Shown: piece after piece, positions 33,858 through 46,450 of the stretch
Position numbering within the stretch: position 1 is the stretch's first letter
Layout of the letters: every line of letters begins with the position of its first letter
DNA from: Arachis hypogaea
Taxonomy: Eukaryota; Streptophyta; Magnoliopsida; Fabales; Fabaceae
Direction of reading: 5' to 3'
NCBI RefSeq assembly: GCF_003086295.3
Contig: NC_092051.1
Coordinates: 71,177,772 to 71,241,771 of the forward strand
Length of the DNA stretch: 64,000 nt
Position numbers and translations under genes: made by a program
Notes under the pieces: generated by a model
The model's database searches: none
Told to the model about the DNA's origin: nothing
The model's input: only the letters and a program-made list of their open reading frames with translations

Positions 33858-36800
33858 GTTGCGCTGACCCTCGTTCTTTAAATGACGCGTTCCCGAGGAG
33901 GACACTTAAAGGCGAGCCATAATGGCCTCATCTTCGGCAGGCTACTCCGATTTTTTTATTTCCTTTTTTTTTTACCTTGTTCTAACCCTCGTTCTTTAAA
34001 TGACTCTATTCTGAGGAGGACACCTAAAGGCGAGCCATAATGGCCTCATCTTCGGCAGGCTCCTCTGTTTTTTTTTTTTTTTTTTTTTTACATTGTGCTG
34101 ACCCTCATTCTTTAAATGAGGCTATCTCGAGGAGGACACCTAAAGGCGAGCCATAATGGCCTTATCTTCGGCAGGCTCCTCCTGGGTTTTTTTTTCATTG
34201 TGCTGATCCTCGTTCTTTAAATGACAACACCCCAAGGAGGGCACTTAAAGGCGAGCCGTAATGGCCTCATCTTTGGCAAGCTCCTCCGATTTTTTTTCAC
34301 AGTTTTTTTCCCGGTTTTTTTTGGTTTTTTTTTTTCATTGTGCTGACCCTCATTCTTTAAATGACGCTATCCCGAGGAGGACACCTAAAGTCGAGCGGTA
34401 ATGGCCTCATCTTCGGCAGGCTCATCCCGTTTTTTTTTTTCCTTTTTTTTTACGTTGTGCTGACCCTCGTTCTTTAAATGACGCAATCTGGAGGAGGACA
34501 CCTAAAGGCGAGCCGTAATGGCCTCATCTTCGGCAGGCTCCTCCAGGGTTTTTTTTTTTTGTGCTGAACCTCGTTCTTTAAATGATGCTATCCTGAGGAG
34601 GACACCTTAAGGCGAGCCGTAACGGCCTCATCTTCGGCAGGCTCCTATGTTTTTTTTTTTACGTTGTGCTGACCCTCGTTCTTTAAATGACGCTATCCCG
34701 AGGAGGACACCTAAAGGCGAGCCATAATGGCCTCATCTTCTGCAAACTCCTTCGGTTTTTTTTTTCGGTTTATTTTTTTATTTTTTTTACGTTGTGCTGA
34801 CCCTCGTTCTTTAAATGATGCGTTCCCGAGGAGGACACCTAAAGGCGAGCCATAATGGCCTCATCTTCGGCAGGCTCCTCCGGTTTTCTTATTTCCTTTT
34901 TTTTTTACCTTGTTCTGACCTTCGTTCTTTAAATGATGCTATCCCGAGGAGGACACCTAAAGGCGAGTCGTAATGGCCACATCTTTGGCAAGCTTCTCCG
35001 GTTTTTTTTTTTCTTTTTTTTTTAACGTTGTTTTGACCCTCGTTCTTTAAATGACGCTATCTCGAGGAGGACACCTAATGGCGAGCCATAATGGCCTCAT
35101 ATTCGGCAGGCTCCTCCGGTTATTTTTTTTTCCGGTTTTTTTTTTTTAACGTTGTGCTGACCTTCGTTCATTAAATGACGCTATTCCGAGGAGGACACCT
35201 AAAGGCGAGCCATAATGGCCTCATCTTCGGCAGGCTCCTCCGTTTTTTTTTTTTTTTTTTTTACGTTGTGCTGACCCTCGTTCTTTAAATGACGTGTTCC
35301 CGAGGAGGACACTTAAAGGCGAGCCATAATGGCCTCATCTTCGGCAAGCTCCTCCGGTTTTTTTATTTCCTTTTTTTTACCTTGTTCTGACCCTCGTTCT
35401 TTAAATGATGCTATCCCGAGGAGGACACCTAAAGGCGAGCCGTAATGGCCTCATCTTTGGCAAGCTCCTCCGGTTTTTTTTCTTTTTTTTTTTAACGTTG
35501 TTTTTACCCTCGTTCTTTAAATGACGCTATCTCGAGGAGGACACCTAATGGCGAGCCATAATGGCCTCATCTTCGGCAGGCTCCTCCGGTTATTTTTTTT
35601 TTTCGGTTTTTTTTTCTTTAACGTTGTACTGACCATCGTTCTTTAAATGATGCTATTCTGAGGAGAACACCTAAAGGCGAGCCATAATGGCCTCATCTTC
35701 GGCAGGCTCCTCCGTTTTTTTTTTTTTTACATTGTGCTGACCCTCATTCTTTAAATGAGGCTATCTCGAGGAGGACACCTAAAGGTGAGCCATAATGGCC
35801 TTATCTTCGGCAGGCTCCTCCGGGGTTTTTTTTTCATTGTGCTGATCCTCGTTCTTTAAATGACGCCACCCCAAGGAGGGCACTTAAAGGCGAGCCGTAA
35901 TGGCCTCATCTTTGGCAAGCTCCTCCGATTTTTTTGCACAGTTTTTTTCCATTTTTTTTTTGTTTTTTTTTTCATTGTGCTGACCCTCATTCTTTAAATG
36001 ACGCTATCCCGAGGAGGACACCTAAAGTCGAGCGGTAATGGCCTCATCTTCGGCAGGCTCATCCCATTTTTTTTCCTTTTTTTTTTACGTTGTGCTGACA
36101 CTCGTTCTTTAAATGACGCTATCTGGAGGAGGACACCTAAAGGCGAGCCGTAATGGCCTCATCTTCGGCAGGCTCCTCCGGGGTTTTTTTTTTTGTGCTG
36201 AACCTCGTTCTTTAAATGATGCTATCCTGAGGAGGACACCTTAAGGCGAGCCGTAACGGCCTCATCTTCGGCAGGCTCCTATGTTTTTTTTTTTACGTTG
36301 TGCTGACCCTCGTTCTTTAAATGACGCTATCCCGAGGAGGACACCTAAAGGCGAGCTATAATGGCCTCATCTTCTGCAGAATCCTTCGGTTTTTTTTTCG
36401 GTTTATTTTTTTATTTTTTTTACGTTGTGATGACCCTCGTTCTTTAAATGACGCGTTCCCGAGGAGGACACCTAAAGGCAAGCCATAATGGCCTCATCTT
36501 CGGCAGGCTCCTCCGGTTTTTTTATTTCCTTTTTTTTTACATTGTTCTGACCCTCGTTCTTTAAATGACGCTATCCCGAGGAGGACACCTAAAGGCAAGC
36601 CGTAATGGCCTCAACTTTGGCAAGCTCCTCCGGTTTTTTTTTTTCCTTTTTTTTTTAAACGTTGTTTTGACCCTCGTTCTTTAAATGACGCTATCTCGAG
36701 GAGGACACCTAAAGGCAAGCCATAATGGCCTCATCTTCGGCAGGCTCCTCCGATTTCTTATTTTGTTTTTTTTTTTACCTTGTTCTGACCCTCGTTCTTT

Positions 36801-37242
36801 AAATGATGCTATCCCGAGGAGGACACCTAAAGGCGAGCCGTAATGGCCTCATCTTTAGCAAGCTTCTCCGGTTTTTTTTTTCTTTTTTTTTAACGTTGTT
36901 TTGACCCTCGTTCTTTAAATGACGCTATCTCGAGGAGGACACCTAATGGCGAGCCATAATGGCCTCATCTTCGGCAGGCTCCTCCGGTTATTTTTTTTTT
37001 CCGGTTTTTTTTTTTTAACGTTGTGCTGACCTTCATTCTTTAAATGACGTTATTCCGAGGAGGACACCTAAAGGCGAGCCATAATGGCCTCATCTTCGGC
37101 AGGCTCCTCCGTCTTTTTTTTTTTTTTTTTTTTTTTTTTTTACGTTGCGCTGACCCTCGTTCTTTAAATGACGCGTTCCCGAGGAGGACACTTAAAGGCG
37201 AGCCATAATGGCCTCATCTTCGGCAGGCTCCTCCGGTTTTCT

Positions 37243-37980
37243 TATTTCCTTTTTTTTTTACCTTGTTCTGACCTTCGTTCTTTAAATGATGCTATCCCGA
37301 GGAGGACACCTAAAGGCGAGTCGTAATGGCCACATCTTTGGCAAGCTTCTCCGGTTTTTTTTTTTCTTTTTTTTTTAACGTTGTTTTGACCCTCGTTCTT
37401 TAAATGACGCTATCTCGAGGAGGACACCTAATGGCGAGCCATAATGGCCTCATCTTCGGCAGGCTCCTCCGGTTATTTTTTTTTTCCGGTTTTTTTTTTT
37501 TTTAACGTTGTGCTGACCTTCGTTCATTAAATGACGCTATTCCGAGGAGGACACCTAAAGGCGAGCCATAATGGCCTCATCTTCGGCAGGCTCCTCCGTT
37601 TTTCTTATTTCCTTTTTTTTTTACCTTGTTCTGACCTTCGTTCTTTAAATGATGCTATCCCGAGGAGGACACCTAAAGGCGAGTCGTAATGGCCACATCT
37701 TTGGCAAGCTTCTCCGGTTTTTTTTTTTTCTTTTTTTTTTAACGTTGTTTTGACCCTCGTTCTTTAAATGACGCTATCTCGAGGAGGACACCTAATGGCG
37801 AGCCATAATGGCCTCATCTTCGGCAGGCTCCTCCGGTTATTTTTTTTTCCGGTTTTTTTTTTTTTTTAACGTTGTGCTGACCTTCGTTCATTAAATGACG
37901 CTATTCCGAGGAGGACACCTAAAGGCGAGCCATAATGGCCTCATCTTCGGCAGGCTCCTCCGGTTTTTTTATTTCCTTTT
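37243..37980 (+). repeat. 368-bp (three-monomer) local duplication
   Basis: The block starting CTTATTTCC and containing the rare GGCGAGTCGTAATGGCCAC monomer occurs at 37243 and again at 37611, followed each time by the CTAATGGCGAGCC monomer and by TTCGTTCATTAAATGACG. It accounts for part of the expanded 2604-bp interval between the markers at 36195 and 38799. Confidence 0.75.
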
Positions 37981-39716
37981 TTTTACCTTGTTCTGACCCT
38001 CGTTCTTTAAATGATGCTATCCCGAGGAGGACACCTAAAGGCGAGCCGTAATGGCCTCATCTTTGGCAAGCTCCTCCGGTTTTTTTTCTTTTTTTTTTTA
38101 ACGTTGTTTTTACCCTCGTTCTTTAAATGACGCTATCTCGAGGAGGACACCTAATGGCGAGCCATAATGGCCTCATCTTCGGCAGGCTCCTCCGGTTATT
38201 TTTTTTTCGGTTTTTTTTTCTTTAACGTTGTACTGACCATCGTTCTTTAAAGGATGCTATTCTGAGGAGAACACCTAAAGGCGAGCCATAATGGCCTCAT
38301 CTTCGGCAGGCTCCTCCGTTTTTTTTTTTTTTTACATTGTGCTGACCCTCATTCTTTAAATGAGGCTATCTCGAGGAGGACACCTAAAGGTGAGCCATAA
38401 TGGCCTTATCTTCGGCAGGCTCCTCCGGGGTTTTTTTTTCATTGTGCTGATCCTCGTTCTTTAAATGACGCCACCCCAAGGAGGGCACTTAAAGGCGAGC
38501 CGTAATGGCCTCATCTTTGGCAAGCTCCTCCGATTTTTTTTCACAGTTTTTTTCCGTTTTTTTTTTGTTTTTTTTTTCATTGTGCTGACCCTCATTCTTT
38601 AAATGACGCTATCCCGAGGAGGACACCTAAAGTCGAGCGGTAATGGCCTCATCTTCGGCAGGCTCATCCCATTTTTTTTCCTTTTTTTTTTACGTTGTGC
38701 TGACACTCGTTCTTAAAATGACGCTATCTGGAGGAGGACACCTAAAGGCGAGCCGTAATGGCCTCATCTTCGGCAGGCTCCTCCGGGGTTTTTTTTTTGT
38801 GCTGAACCTCGTTCTTTAAATGATGCTATCCTGAGGAGGACACCTTAAGGCGAGCCGTAACGGCCTCATCTTCGGCAGGCTCCTATGTTTTTTTTTTTAC
38901 GTTGTGCTGACCCTCGTTCTTTAAATGACGCTATCCCGAGGAGGACACCTAAAGGCGAGCTATAATGGCCTCATCTTCTGCAGAATCCTTCGGTTTTTTT
39001 TTCGGTTTATTTTTTTTATTTTTTTTACGTTGTGATGACCCTCGTTCTTTAAATGACGCGTTCCCGAGGAGGACACCTAAAGGCAAGCCATAATGGCCTC
39101 ATCTTCGGCAGGCTCCTCCGGTTTTTTTATTTCCTTTTTTTTTACATTGTTCTGACCCTCGTTCTTTAAATGACGCTATCCCGAGGAGGACACCTAAAGG
39201 CAAGCCGTAATGGCCTCAACTTTGGCAAGCTCCTCCGGTTTTTTTTTTCCTTTTTTTTTAAACGTTGTTTTGACCCTCGTTCTTTAAATGACGCTATCTC
39301 GAGGAGGACACCTAAAGGCAAGCCATAATGGCCTCATCTTCGGCAGGCTCCTCCGGTTTTCTTATTTTGTTTTTTTTTTTACCTTGTTCTGACCCTCGTT
39401 CTTTAAATGATGCTATCCCGAGGAGGACACCTAAAGGCGAGCCGTAATGGCCTCATCTTTAGCAAGCTTCTCCGGTTTTTTTTTTTCTTTTTTTTTAACG
39501 TTGTTTTGACCCTCGTTCTTTAAATGACGCTATCTCGAGGAGGACACCTAATGGCGAGCCATAATGGCCTCATCTTCGGCAGGCTCCTCCGGTTATTTTT
39601 TTTTTCCGGTTTTTTTTTTTTAACGTTGTGCTGACCTTCATTCTTTAAATGACGTTATTCCGAGGAGGACACCTAAAGGCGAGCCATAATGGCCTCATCT
39701 TCGGCAGGCTCCTCTG

Positions 39717-39754
<38 letters not shown>

Positions 39755-41598
39755 GTTGCGCTGACCCTCGTTCTTTAAATGACGCGTTCCCGAGGAGGAC
39801 ACTTAAAGGCGAGCCATAATGGCCTCATCTTCGGCAGGCTACTCCGGTTTTTTTATTTCCTTTTTTTTTACCTTGTTCTAACCCTCGTTCTTTAAATGAC
39901 TCTATTCTGAGGAGGACACCTAAAGGCGAGCCATAATGGCCTCATCTTCGGCAGGCTCCTCTGTTTTTTTTTTTTTTTTTTTTTACATTGTGCTGACCCT
40001 CATTCTTTAAATGAGGCTATCTCGAGGAGGACACCTAAAGGCGAGCCATAATGGCCTTATCTACGGCAGGCTCCTCCGGGGTTTTTTTTTCATTGTGCTG
40101 ATCCTCGTTCTTTAAATGACAACACCCCAAGGAGGGCACTTAAAGGCGAGCCGTAATGGCCTCATCTTTGGCAAGCTCCTCCGATTTTTTTTTCCCGGTT
40201 TTTTTTGGTTTTTTTTTTTCATTGTGCTGACCCTCATTCTTTAAATGACGCTATCCCGAGGAGGACACCTAAAGTCGAGCGGTAATGGCCTCATCTTCGG
40301 CAGGCTCATCCCGTTTTTTTTTTTCCTTTTTTTTTACGTTGTGCTGACCCTCGTTCTTTAAATGACGCTATCTGGAGGAGGACACCTAAAGGCGAGCCGT
40401 AATGGCCTCATCTTCGGCAGGCTCCTCCGGGGTTTTTTTTTTTTGTGCTGAACCTCGTTCTTTAAATGATGCTATCCTGAGGAGGACACCTTAAGGCGAG
40501 CCGTAACGGCCTCATCTTCGGCAGGCTCCTATGTTTTTTTTTTACGTTGTGCTGACCCTCGTTCTTTAAATGACGCTATCCCGAGGAGGACACCTAAAGG
40601 CGAGCCATAATGGCCTCATCTTCTGCAAACTCCTTCGGTTTTTTTTTTCGGTTTATTTTTTTATTTTTTTTACGTTGTGCTGACCCTCGTTCTTTAAATG
40701 ATGCGTTCCCGAGGAGGACACCTAAAGGCGAGCCATAATGGCCTCATCTTCGGCAGGCTCCTCCGGTTTGCCTATTTCCTTTTTTTTTACCTTGTTCTGA
40801 CCTTCGTTCTTTAAATGATGCTATCCCGAGGAGGACAACTAAAGGCGAGTCGTAATGGCCACATCTTTGGCAAGCTTCTCCGGTTTTTTTTTTTCTTTTT
40901 TTTTTAACGTTGTTTTGACCCTCGTTCTTTAAATGACGCTATCTCGAGGAGGACACCTAATGGCGAGCCATAATGGCCTCATCTTCTGCAGGCTCCTCCG
41001 GTTATTTTTTTTTCCGGTTTTTTTTTTTTTTAACGTTGTGCTGACCTTCGTTCTTTAAATGACGCTATTCCGAGGAGGACACCTAAAGGCGAGCCATAAT
41101 GGCCTCATCTTCGGCAGGCTCCTCCGTTTTTTTTTTTTTTTTTTTTTTTTACGTTGTGCTGACCCTCGTTCTTTAAATGACGTGTTCCCGAGGAGGACAC
41201 TTAAAGGCGAGCCATAATGGCCTCATCTTCGGCAGGCTCCTCCGGTTTTTTTATTTTCTTTTTTTTTACCTTGTTCTGACCCTCGTTCTTTAAATGATGC
41301 TATCCCGAGGAGGACACCTAAATGCGAGCCGTAATGGCCTCATCTTTGGCAAGCTCCTCCGGTTTTTTTTTCTTTTTTTTTAACGTTATTTTTACCCTCG
41401 TTCTTTAAATGACGCTATCTCGAGGAGGACACCTAATGGCGAGCCATAATGGCCTCATCTTCGGCAGGCTCCTCCGGTTATTTTTTTTCCGGTTTTTTTT
41501 TTTTAACGTTGTGCTGACCTTCGTTCTTTAAATGACTCTATTCTGAGGAGGACACCTAAAGGCGAGCCATAATGGCCTCATCTTCGGCAGGCTCCTCT

Positions 41599-41632
<34 letters not shown>

Positions 41633-43737
41633 TTGTGCTGACCCTCATTCTTTAAATGAGGCTATCTCGAGGAGGACACCTAAAGGTGAGCCATAATGGC
41701 CTTATCTTCGGCAGATTCCTCCGGGGTTTTTTTTTCATTGTGCTGATCCTCGTTCTTTAAATGACAACACCCCAAGGAGGGCACTTAAAGGCGAGCCGTA
41801 ATGGCCTCATCTTTGGCAAGCTCCTCCGATTTTTTTTCACAGTTTTTTTCCCGGTTTTTTTTGGTTTTTTTTTTTCATTGTGCTGACCCTCATTCTTTAA
41901 ATGACGCTATCCCGAGGAAGACACCTAAAGTCGAGCGGTAATGGCCTCATCTTCGGCAGGCTCATCCCGTTTTTTTTTTTTTTTCCTTTTTTTTTACGTT
42001 GTGCTGACCCTCGTTCTTTAAATGACGCTATCTGGAGGAGGACACCTAAAGGCGAGCCGTAATGGCCTCATCTTCGGCAGGCTCCTCCGGGGTTTTTTTT
42101 TTTGTGCTGAACCTCGTTCTTTAAATGATGCTATCCTGAGGAGGACACCTTAAGGCGAGCCGTAACGGCCTCATCTTCGGCAGGCTCCTATGTTTTTTTT
42201 TTACGTTGTGCTGACCCTCGTTCTTTAAATGATGCTATCCCGAGGAGGACACCTAAAGGCGAGCCATAATGGCCTCATCTTCTGCAAACTCCTTCGGTTT
42301 TTTTTTTCGGTTTTTTTTTATTTTTTTTACGTTGTGCTGACCCTCGTTCTTTAAATGATGCGTTCCCGAGGAGGACACCTAAAGGCGAGCCATAATGGCC
42401 TCATCTTCGGCAGGCTCCTCCGGTTTTCCTATTTCCTTTTTTTTTACCTTGTTCTGACCTTCGTTCTTTAAATGATGCTATCCGAGGAGGACACCTAAAG
42501 GCGAGTCGTAATGGCCACATCTTTGGCAAGCTTCTCCGGTTTTTTTTTTTCTTTTTTTTTTAACGTTGTTTTGACCCTCGTTCTTTAAATGACGCTATCT
42601 CGAGGAGGACACCTAATGGCGAGCCATAATGGCCTCATCTTCTGCAGGCTCCTCCGGTTATTTTTTTTTCCGGTTTTTTTTTTTTTAACGTTGTGCTGAC
42701 CTTCGTTCTTTAAATGACGCTATTCCGAGGAGGACACCTAAAGGCGAGCCATAATGGCCTCATCTTCGGCAGGCTCCTCCGTTTTTTTTTTTTTTTTTTT
42801 TTTTTACGTTGTGCTGACCCTCGTTCTTTAAATGACGTGTTCCCGAGGAGGACACTTAAAGGCGAGCCATAATGGCCTCATCTTCGGCAGGCTCCTCCGG
42901 TTTTTTTATTTTCTTTTTTTTTACCTTGTTCTGACCCTCGTTCTTTAAATGATGCTATCCCGAGGAGGACACCTAAATGCGAGCCGTAATGGCCTCATCT
43001 TTGGCAAGCTCCTCCGGTTTTTTTTTCTTTTTTTTTAACGTTATTTTTACCCTCGTTCTTTAAATGACGCTATCTCGAGGAGAACACCTAATGGAGAGCC
43101 ATAATGGCCTCATCTTCGGCAGGCTCCTCCGGTTATTTTTTTTCCGGTTTTTTTTTTTTTAACGTTGTGCTGACCTTCGTTCTTGAAATGACTCTATTCT
43201 GAGGAGGACACCTAAAGGCGAGCCATAATGGCCTCATCTTCGGCAGGCTCCTCTGTTTTTTTTTTTTTTTTACATTGTGCTGACCCTCATTCTTTAAATG
43301 AGGCTATCTCGAGGAGGACACCTAAAGGTGAGCCATAATGGCCTTATCTTCGGCAGGCTCCTCCGGGGTTTTTTTTTCAGTGTGCTGATCCTCGTTCTTT
43401 AAATGACAACACCCCAAGGAGGGCACTTAAAGGCGAGCCGTAATGGCCTCATCTTTGGCAAGCTCCTCCGATTTTTTTTCACAGTTTTTTCCCGGTTTTT
43501 TTTGGTTTTTTTTTTCATTGTGCTGACCCTCATTCTTTAAATGACGCTATCCCGAGGAAGACACCTAAAGACGAGCGGTAATGGCCTCATCTTCGGCAGG
43601 CTCATCCCGTTTTTTTTTTTTTCCTTTTTTTTTACGTTGTGCTGACCCTCGTTCTTTAAATGACGCTATCTGGAGGAGGACACCTAAAGGCGAGCCGTAA
43701 TGGCCTCATCTTCGGCAGGCTCCTCTGGGGTTTTTTT

Positions 43738-43797
43738 TTTTGCTGCCTCGTTTTAATGATGCTCTGAAACCTTAAGCGAGCCGTACTTGGCCTATGT
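43738..43797 (+). repeat. Degraded marker monomer with many small deletions
   Basis: Where the GTGCTGAACC monomer should be, the sequence has the correct landmarks in order (TGCTG, CCTCG, AATGATGCT, CTGA, CCTTAA, GCGAGCCGTA, CTATG) but several short gaps, shrinking the ~90-bp core to under 60 bp. All sister copies are intact. Confidence 0.8.
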
Positions 43798-46425
43798 TTT
43801 TTTTTTTTTACGTTGTGCTGACCCTCGTTCTTTAAATGATGCTATCCCGAGGAGGACACCTAAAGGCGAGCCATAATGGCCTCATCTTCTGCAAACTCCT
43901 TCGGTTTTTTTTTTCGGTTTATTTTTTTATTTTTTTTACGTTGTGCTGACCCTCGTTCTTTAAATGATGCGTTCCCGAGGAGGACACCTAAAGGCGAGCC
44001 ATAATGGCCTCATCTTCGGCAGGCTCCTCCGGTTTTCTTATTTCCTTTTTTTTTTACCTTGTTCTGACCTTCGTTCTTTAAATGATGCTATCCCGAGGAG
44101 GACACCTAAAGGCGAGTCGTAATGGCCACATCTTTGGCAAGCTTCTCCGGTTTTTTTTTTTCTTTTTTTTTAACGTTGTTTTGACCCCCGTTCTTTAAAT
44201 GACGCTATCTCGAGGAGGACACCTAATGGCGAGCCATAATGGCCTCATCTTCGGCAGGCTCCTCCGGTTATTTTTTTTTCCGGTTTTTTTTTTTTTTAAC
44301 GTTGTGCTGACCTTCGTTCTTTAAATTACGCTATTCCGAGGAGGACACCTAAAGGCGAGCCATAATGGCCTCATCTTCGGCAGGCTCCTCCATTTTTTTT
44401 TTTTTTTTACGTTGTGCTGACCCTCGTTCTTTAAATGACGTGTTCCCGAGGAGGACACTTAAAGGCGAGCCATAATGGCCTCATCTTCGGCAGGCTCCTC
44501 CGGTTTTTTTATTTCCTTTTTTTTTACCTTTTTCTGACCCTCGTTCTTTAAATGATGCTATCCCGAGGAGGACACCTAAAGGCGAGCCATAATGGCCTCA
44601 TCTTTGGCAAGCTCCTCCGGTTTTTTTTTCTTTTTTTTTCTAACGTTATTTTTACCCTCGTTCTTTAAATGACGCTATCTCGAGGAGGACACCTAATGGC
44701 GAGCCATAATGGCCTCATCTTCGCAGGCTCCTCCGGTTATTTTTTTTCGGTTTTTTTTTTTAACGTTGTGCTGACCTTCGTTCTTTAAATGATGCTATTC
44801 TGAGGAGGACACCTAAAGGCGAGCCATAATGGCCTCATCTTCGGCAGGCTCCTCCGTTTTTTTTTTTTTTTTACATTGTGCTGACCCTCATTCTTTAAAT
44901 GAGGCTATCTCGAGGAGGACACCTAGAGGTGAGCCATAATGGCCTTATCTTCGGCAGGCTCCTCCGGGGTTTTTTTTTCATTGTGCTGATCCTCGTTCTT
45001 TAAATGACGCCACCCCAAGGAGGGCACTTAAAGGCGAGCCGTAATGGCCTCATCTTTGGCAAGCTCCTCCGATTTTTTTTTCACAGTTTTGTTCCGTTTT
45101 TTTTTTGTTTTTTTTTTCATTGTGCTGACCCTCATTCTTTAAATGACGCTATCCCGAGGAGGACACCTAAAGTCGAGCGGTAATGGCCTCATCTTCGGCA
45201 GGCTCATCCCATTTTTTTTCCTTTTTTTTTTACGTTGTGCTGACCCTCGTTCTTTAAATGACGCTATCTGGAGGAGGACACCTAAAGGCGAGCCGTAATG
45301 GCCTCATCTTCGGCAGGCTCCTCCGGGGTTTTTTTTTTGTGCTGAACCTCGTTCTTTAAATGATGCTATCCTGAGGAGGACACCTTAAGGCGAGCCGTAA
45401 CGGCCTCATCTTCGGCAGGCTCCTATGTTTTTTTTTTACGTTGTGCTGACCCTCGTTCTTTAAATGACGCTATCCCGAGGAGGACACCTAAAGGCGAGCC
45501 ATAATGGCCTCATCTTCTGCAGACTCCTTCGGTTTTTTTTTCGGTTTATTTTTTTATTTTTTTTACGTTGTGATGACCCTCGTTCTTTAAATGACGCGTT
45601 CCTGAGGAGGACACCTAAAGTCAAGCCGTAATGGCCTCAACTTTGGCAAGCTCCTCCGGTTTTTTTTTCCTTTTTTTTTTAAACGTTGTTTTGACCCTCG
45701 TTATTTAAATGACGCTATCTCGAGGAGGACACCTAAAGGCGAGCCATAATGGCCTCATATTCGGCACGCTCCTCCATTTTTTTGTTTTCCATTTCTTTTT
45801 TTTTTTTACGTTGTGCTTACCCTCGTTCTTTAAATGACGCTATCCCAAGGAGGACACCTAAAGGCGAGCCATAATGGCCTCATCTTCTACAGGCTCCTTC
45901 GGTTTTTTTTTTTCCGGTTTATTTTTCTTATTTTTTTTTACGTTGTTCTGACCCTCGTTCTTTAAATGACGCTATCCCGAGGAAGACACCTAAAGGCGAG
46001 CCGTAACGGCCTCATCTTTGGCACGCTCCTCCATTTTTTTATTTTCCGTTTTTTTTTAACGTTGTGCTGACCCTCGTTCTTTAAATAACGCTATCCCGAG
46101 GAGGACACCTAAAGGCGAGCCATAATGGCCTCATCTTCGACAGTCTCCTCCGGTTTTTTTATTTTTTTATTTTTTTTTTACATTGTGCTGACCCTCGTTC
46201 TTTAAATGAGGCTATCTCGAGGAAAACACCTAAAGGCGAGCCGTAATGGCCTTATCTTCGGTAGGCTCCTCCGGTTTTTTTTTTTTCATTGTGCTGACCC
46301 TCGTTCTTTAAATGACGCCATCCCAAGGAGGACACTTAAAGGCGAGCCGTAATGGCCTCATTTTTGGCAAGCTCCTCCGATTTTTTTTCACAGTTTTTTT
46401 CCTGGTTTTTTTTTGGTTTTTTTTT

Positions 46426-46450
46426 GTTGTGATGACCCTCATAGGACAAC
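46426..46450. repeat. Head-to-head inversion junction of the satellite
   Basis: GTTGT (46426-46430) ends the plus-oriented array and ACAAC (46446-46450) starts the minus-oriented one, separated by the 15-bp unpaired GATGACCCTCATAGG. On both sides the sequence then runs into the T (or A) tract, giving a near-symmetrical foldback. The break is in the same phase of the monomer on both sides. Confidence 0.9.

Larger units (their letters stand above)
20800..46443 (+). repeat. Poly-T-spaced satellite array, block C
   Basis: About 25.6 kb of head-to-tail monomers in the same orientation as blocks A and B, with no interruption by other DNA. T tracts are on average longer than in block A. From about 22.8 kb the monomers follow a repeating order (see the separate higher-order repeat entry). 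Diagnostic monomers include GTGCTGAACCTCG with CTTAAGG, GACGCCACCCC with GAGGGCAC, AAAGTCGAGCGG, and GACGCGTTC or GACGTGTTC. No transposon insertion or gene is seen inside. Confidence 0.96.
22811..46443 (+). repeat. Higher-order repeat of about 1.64 kb
   Basis: The marker monomer GTGCTGAACCTCG starts at 22811, 24333, 27152, 28804, 30443, 32084, 32899, 34561, 36195, 38799, 40445, 42104, 43741 (degraded) and 45339. Most intervals are 1634-1662 bp, about 14-15 monomers. Exceptions are 815 (deletion), 2604 (expansion), 2819 (one marker lost by fusion near 25900), 1522 and 1598. Units around 28.8-32.1 kb are nearly identical, sharing even the rare CCTCACATTTCGGC variant at about 29577 and 31213. 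Confidence 0.88.
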
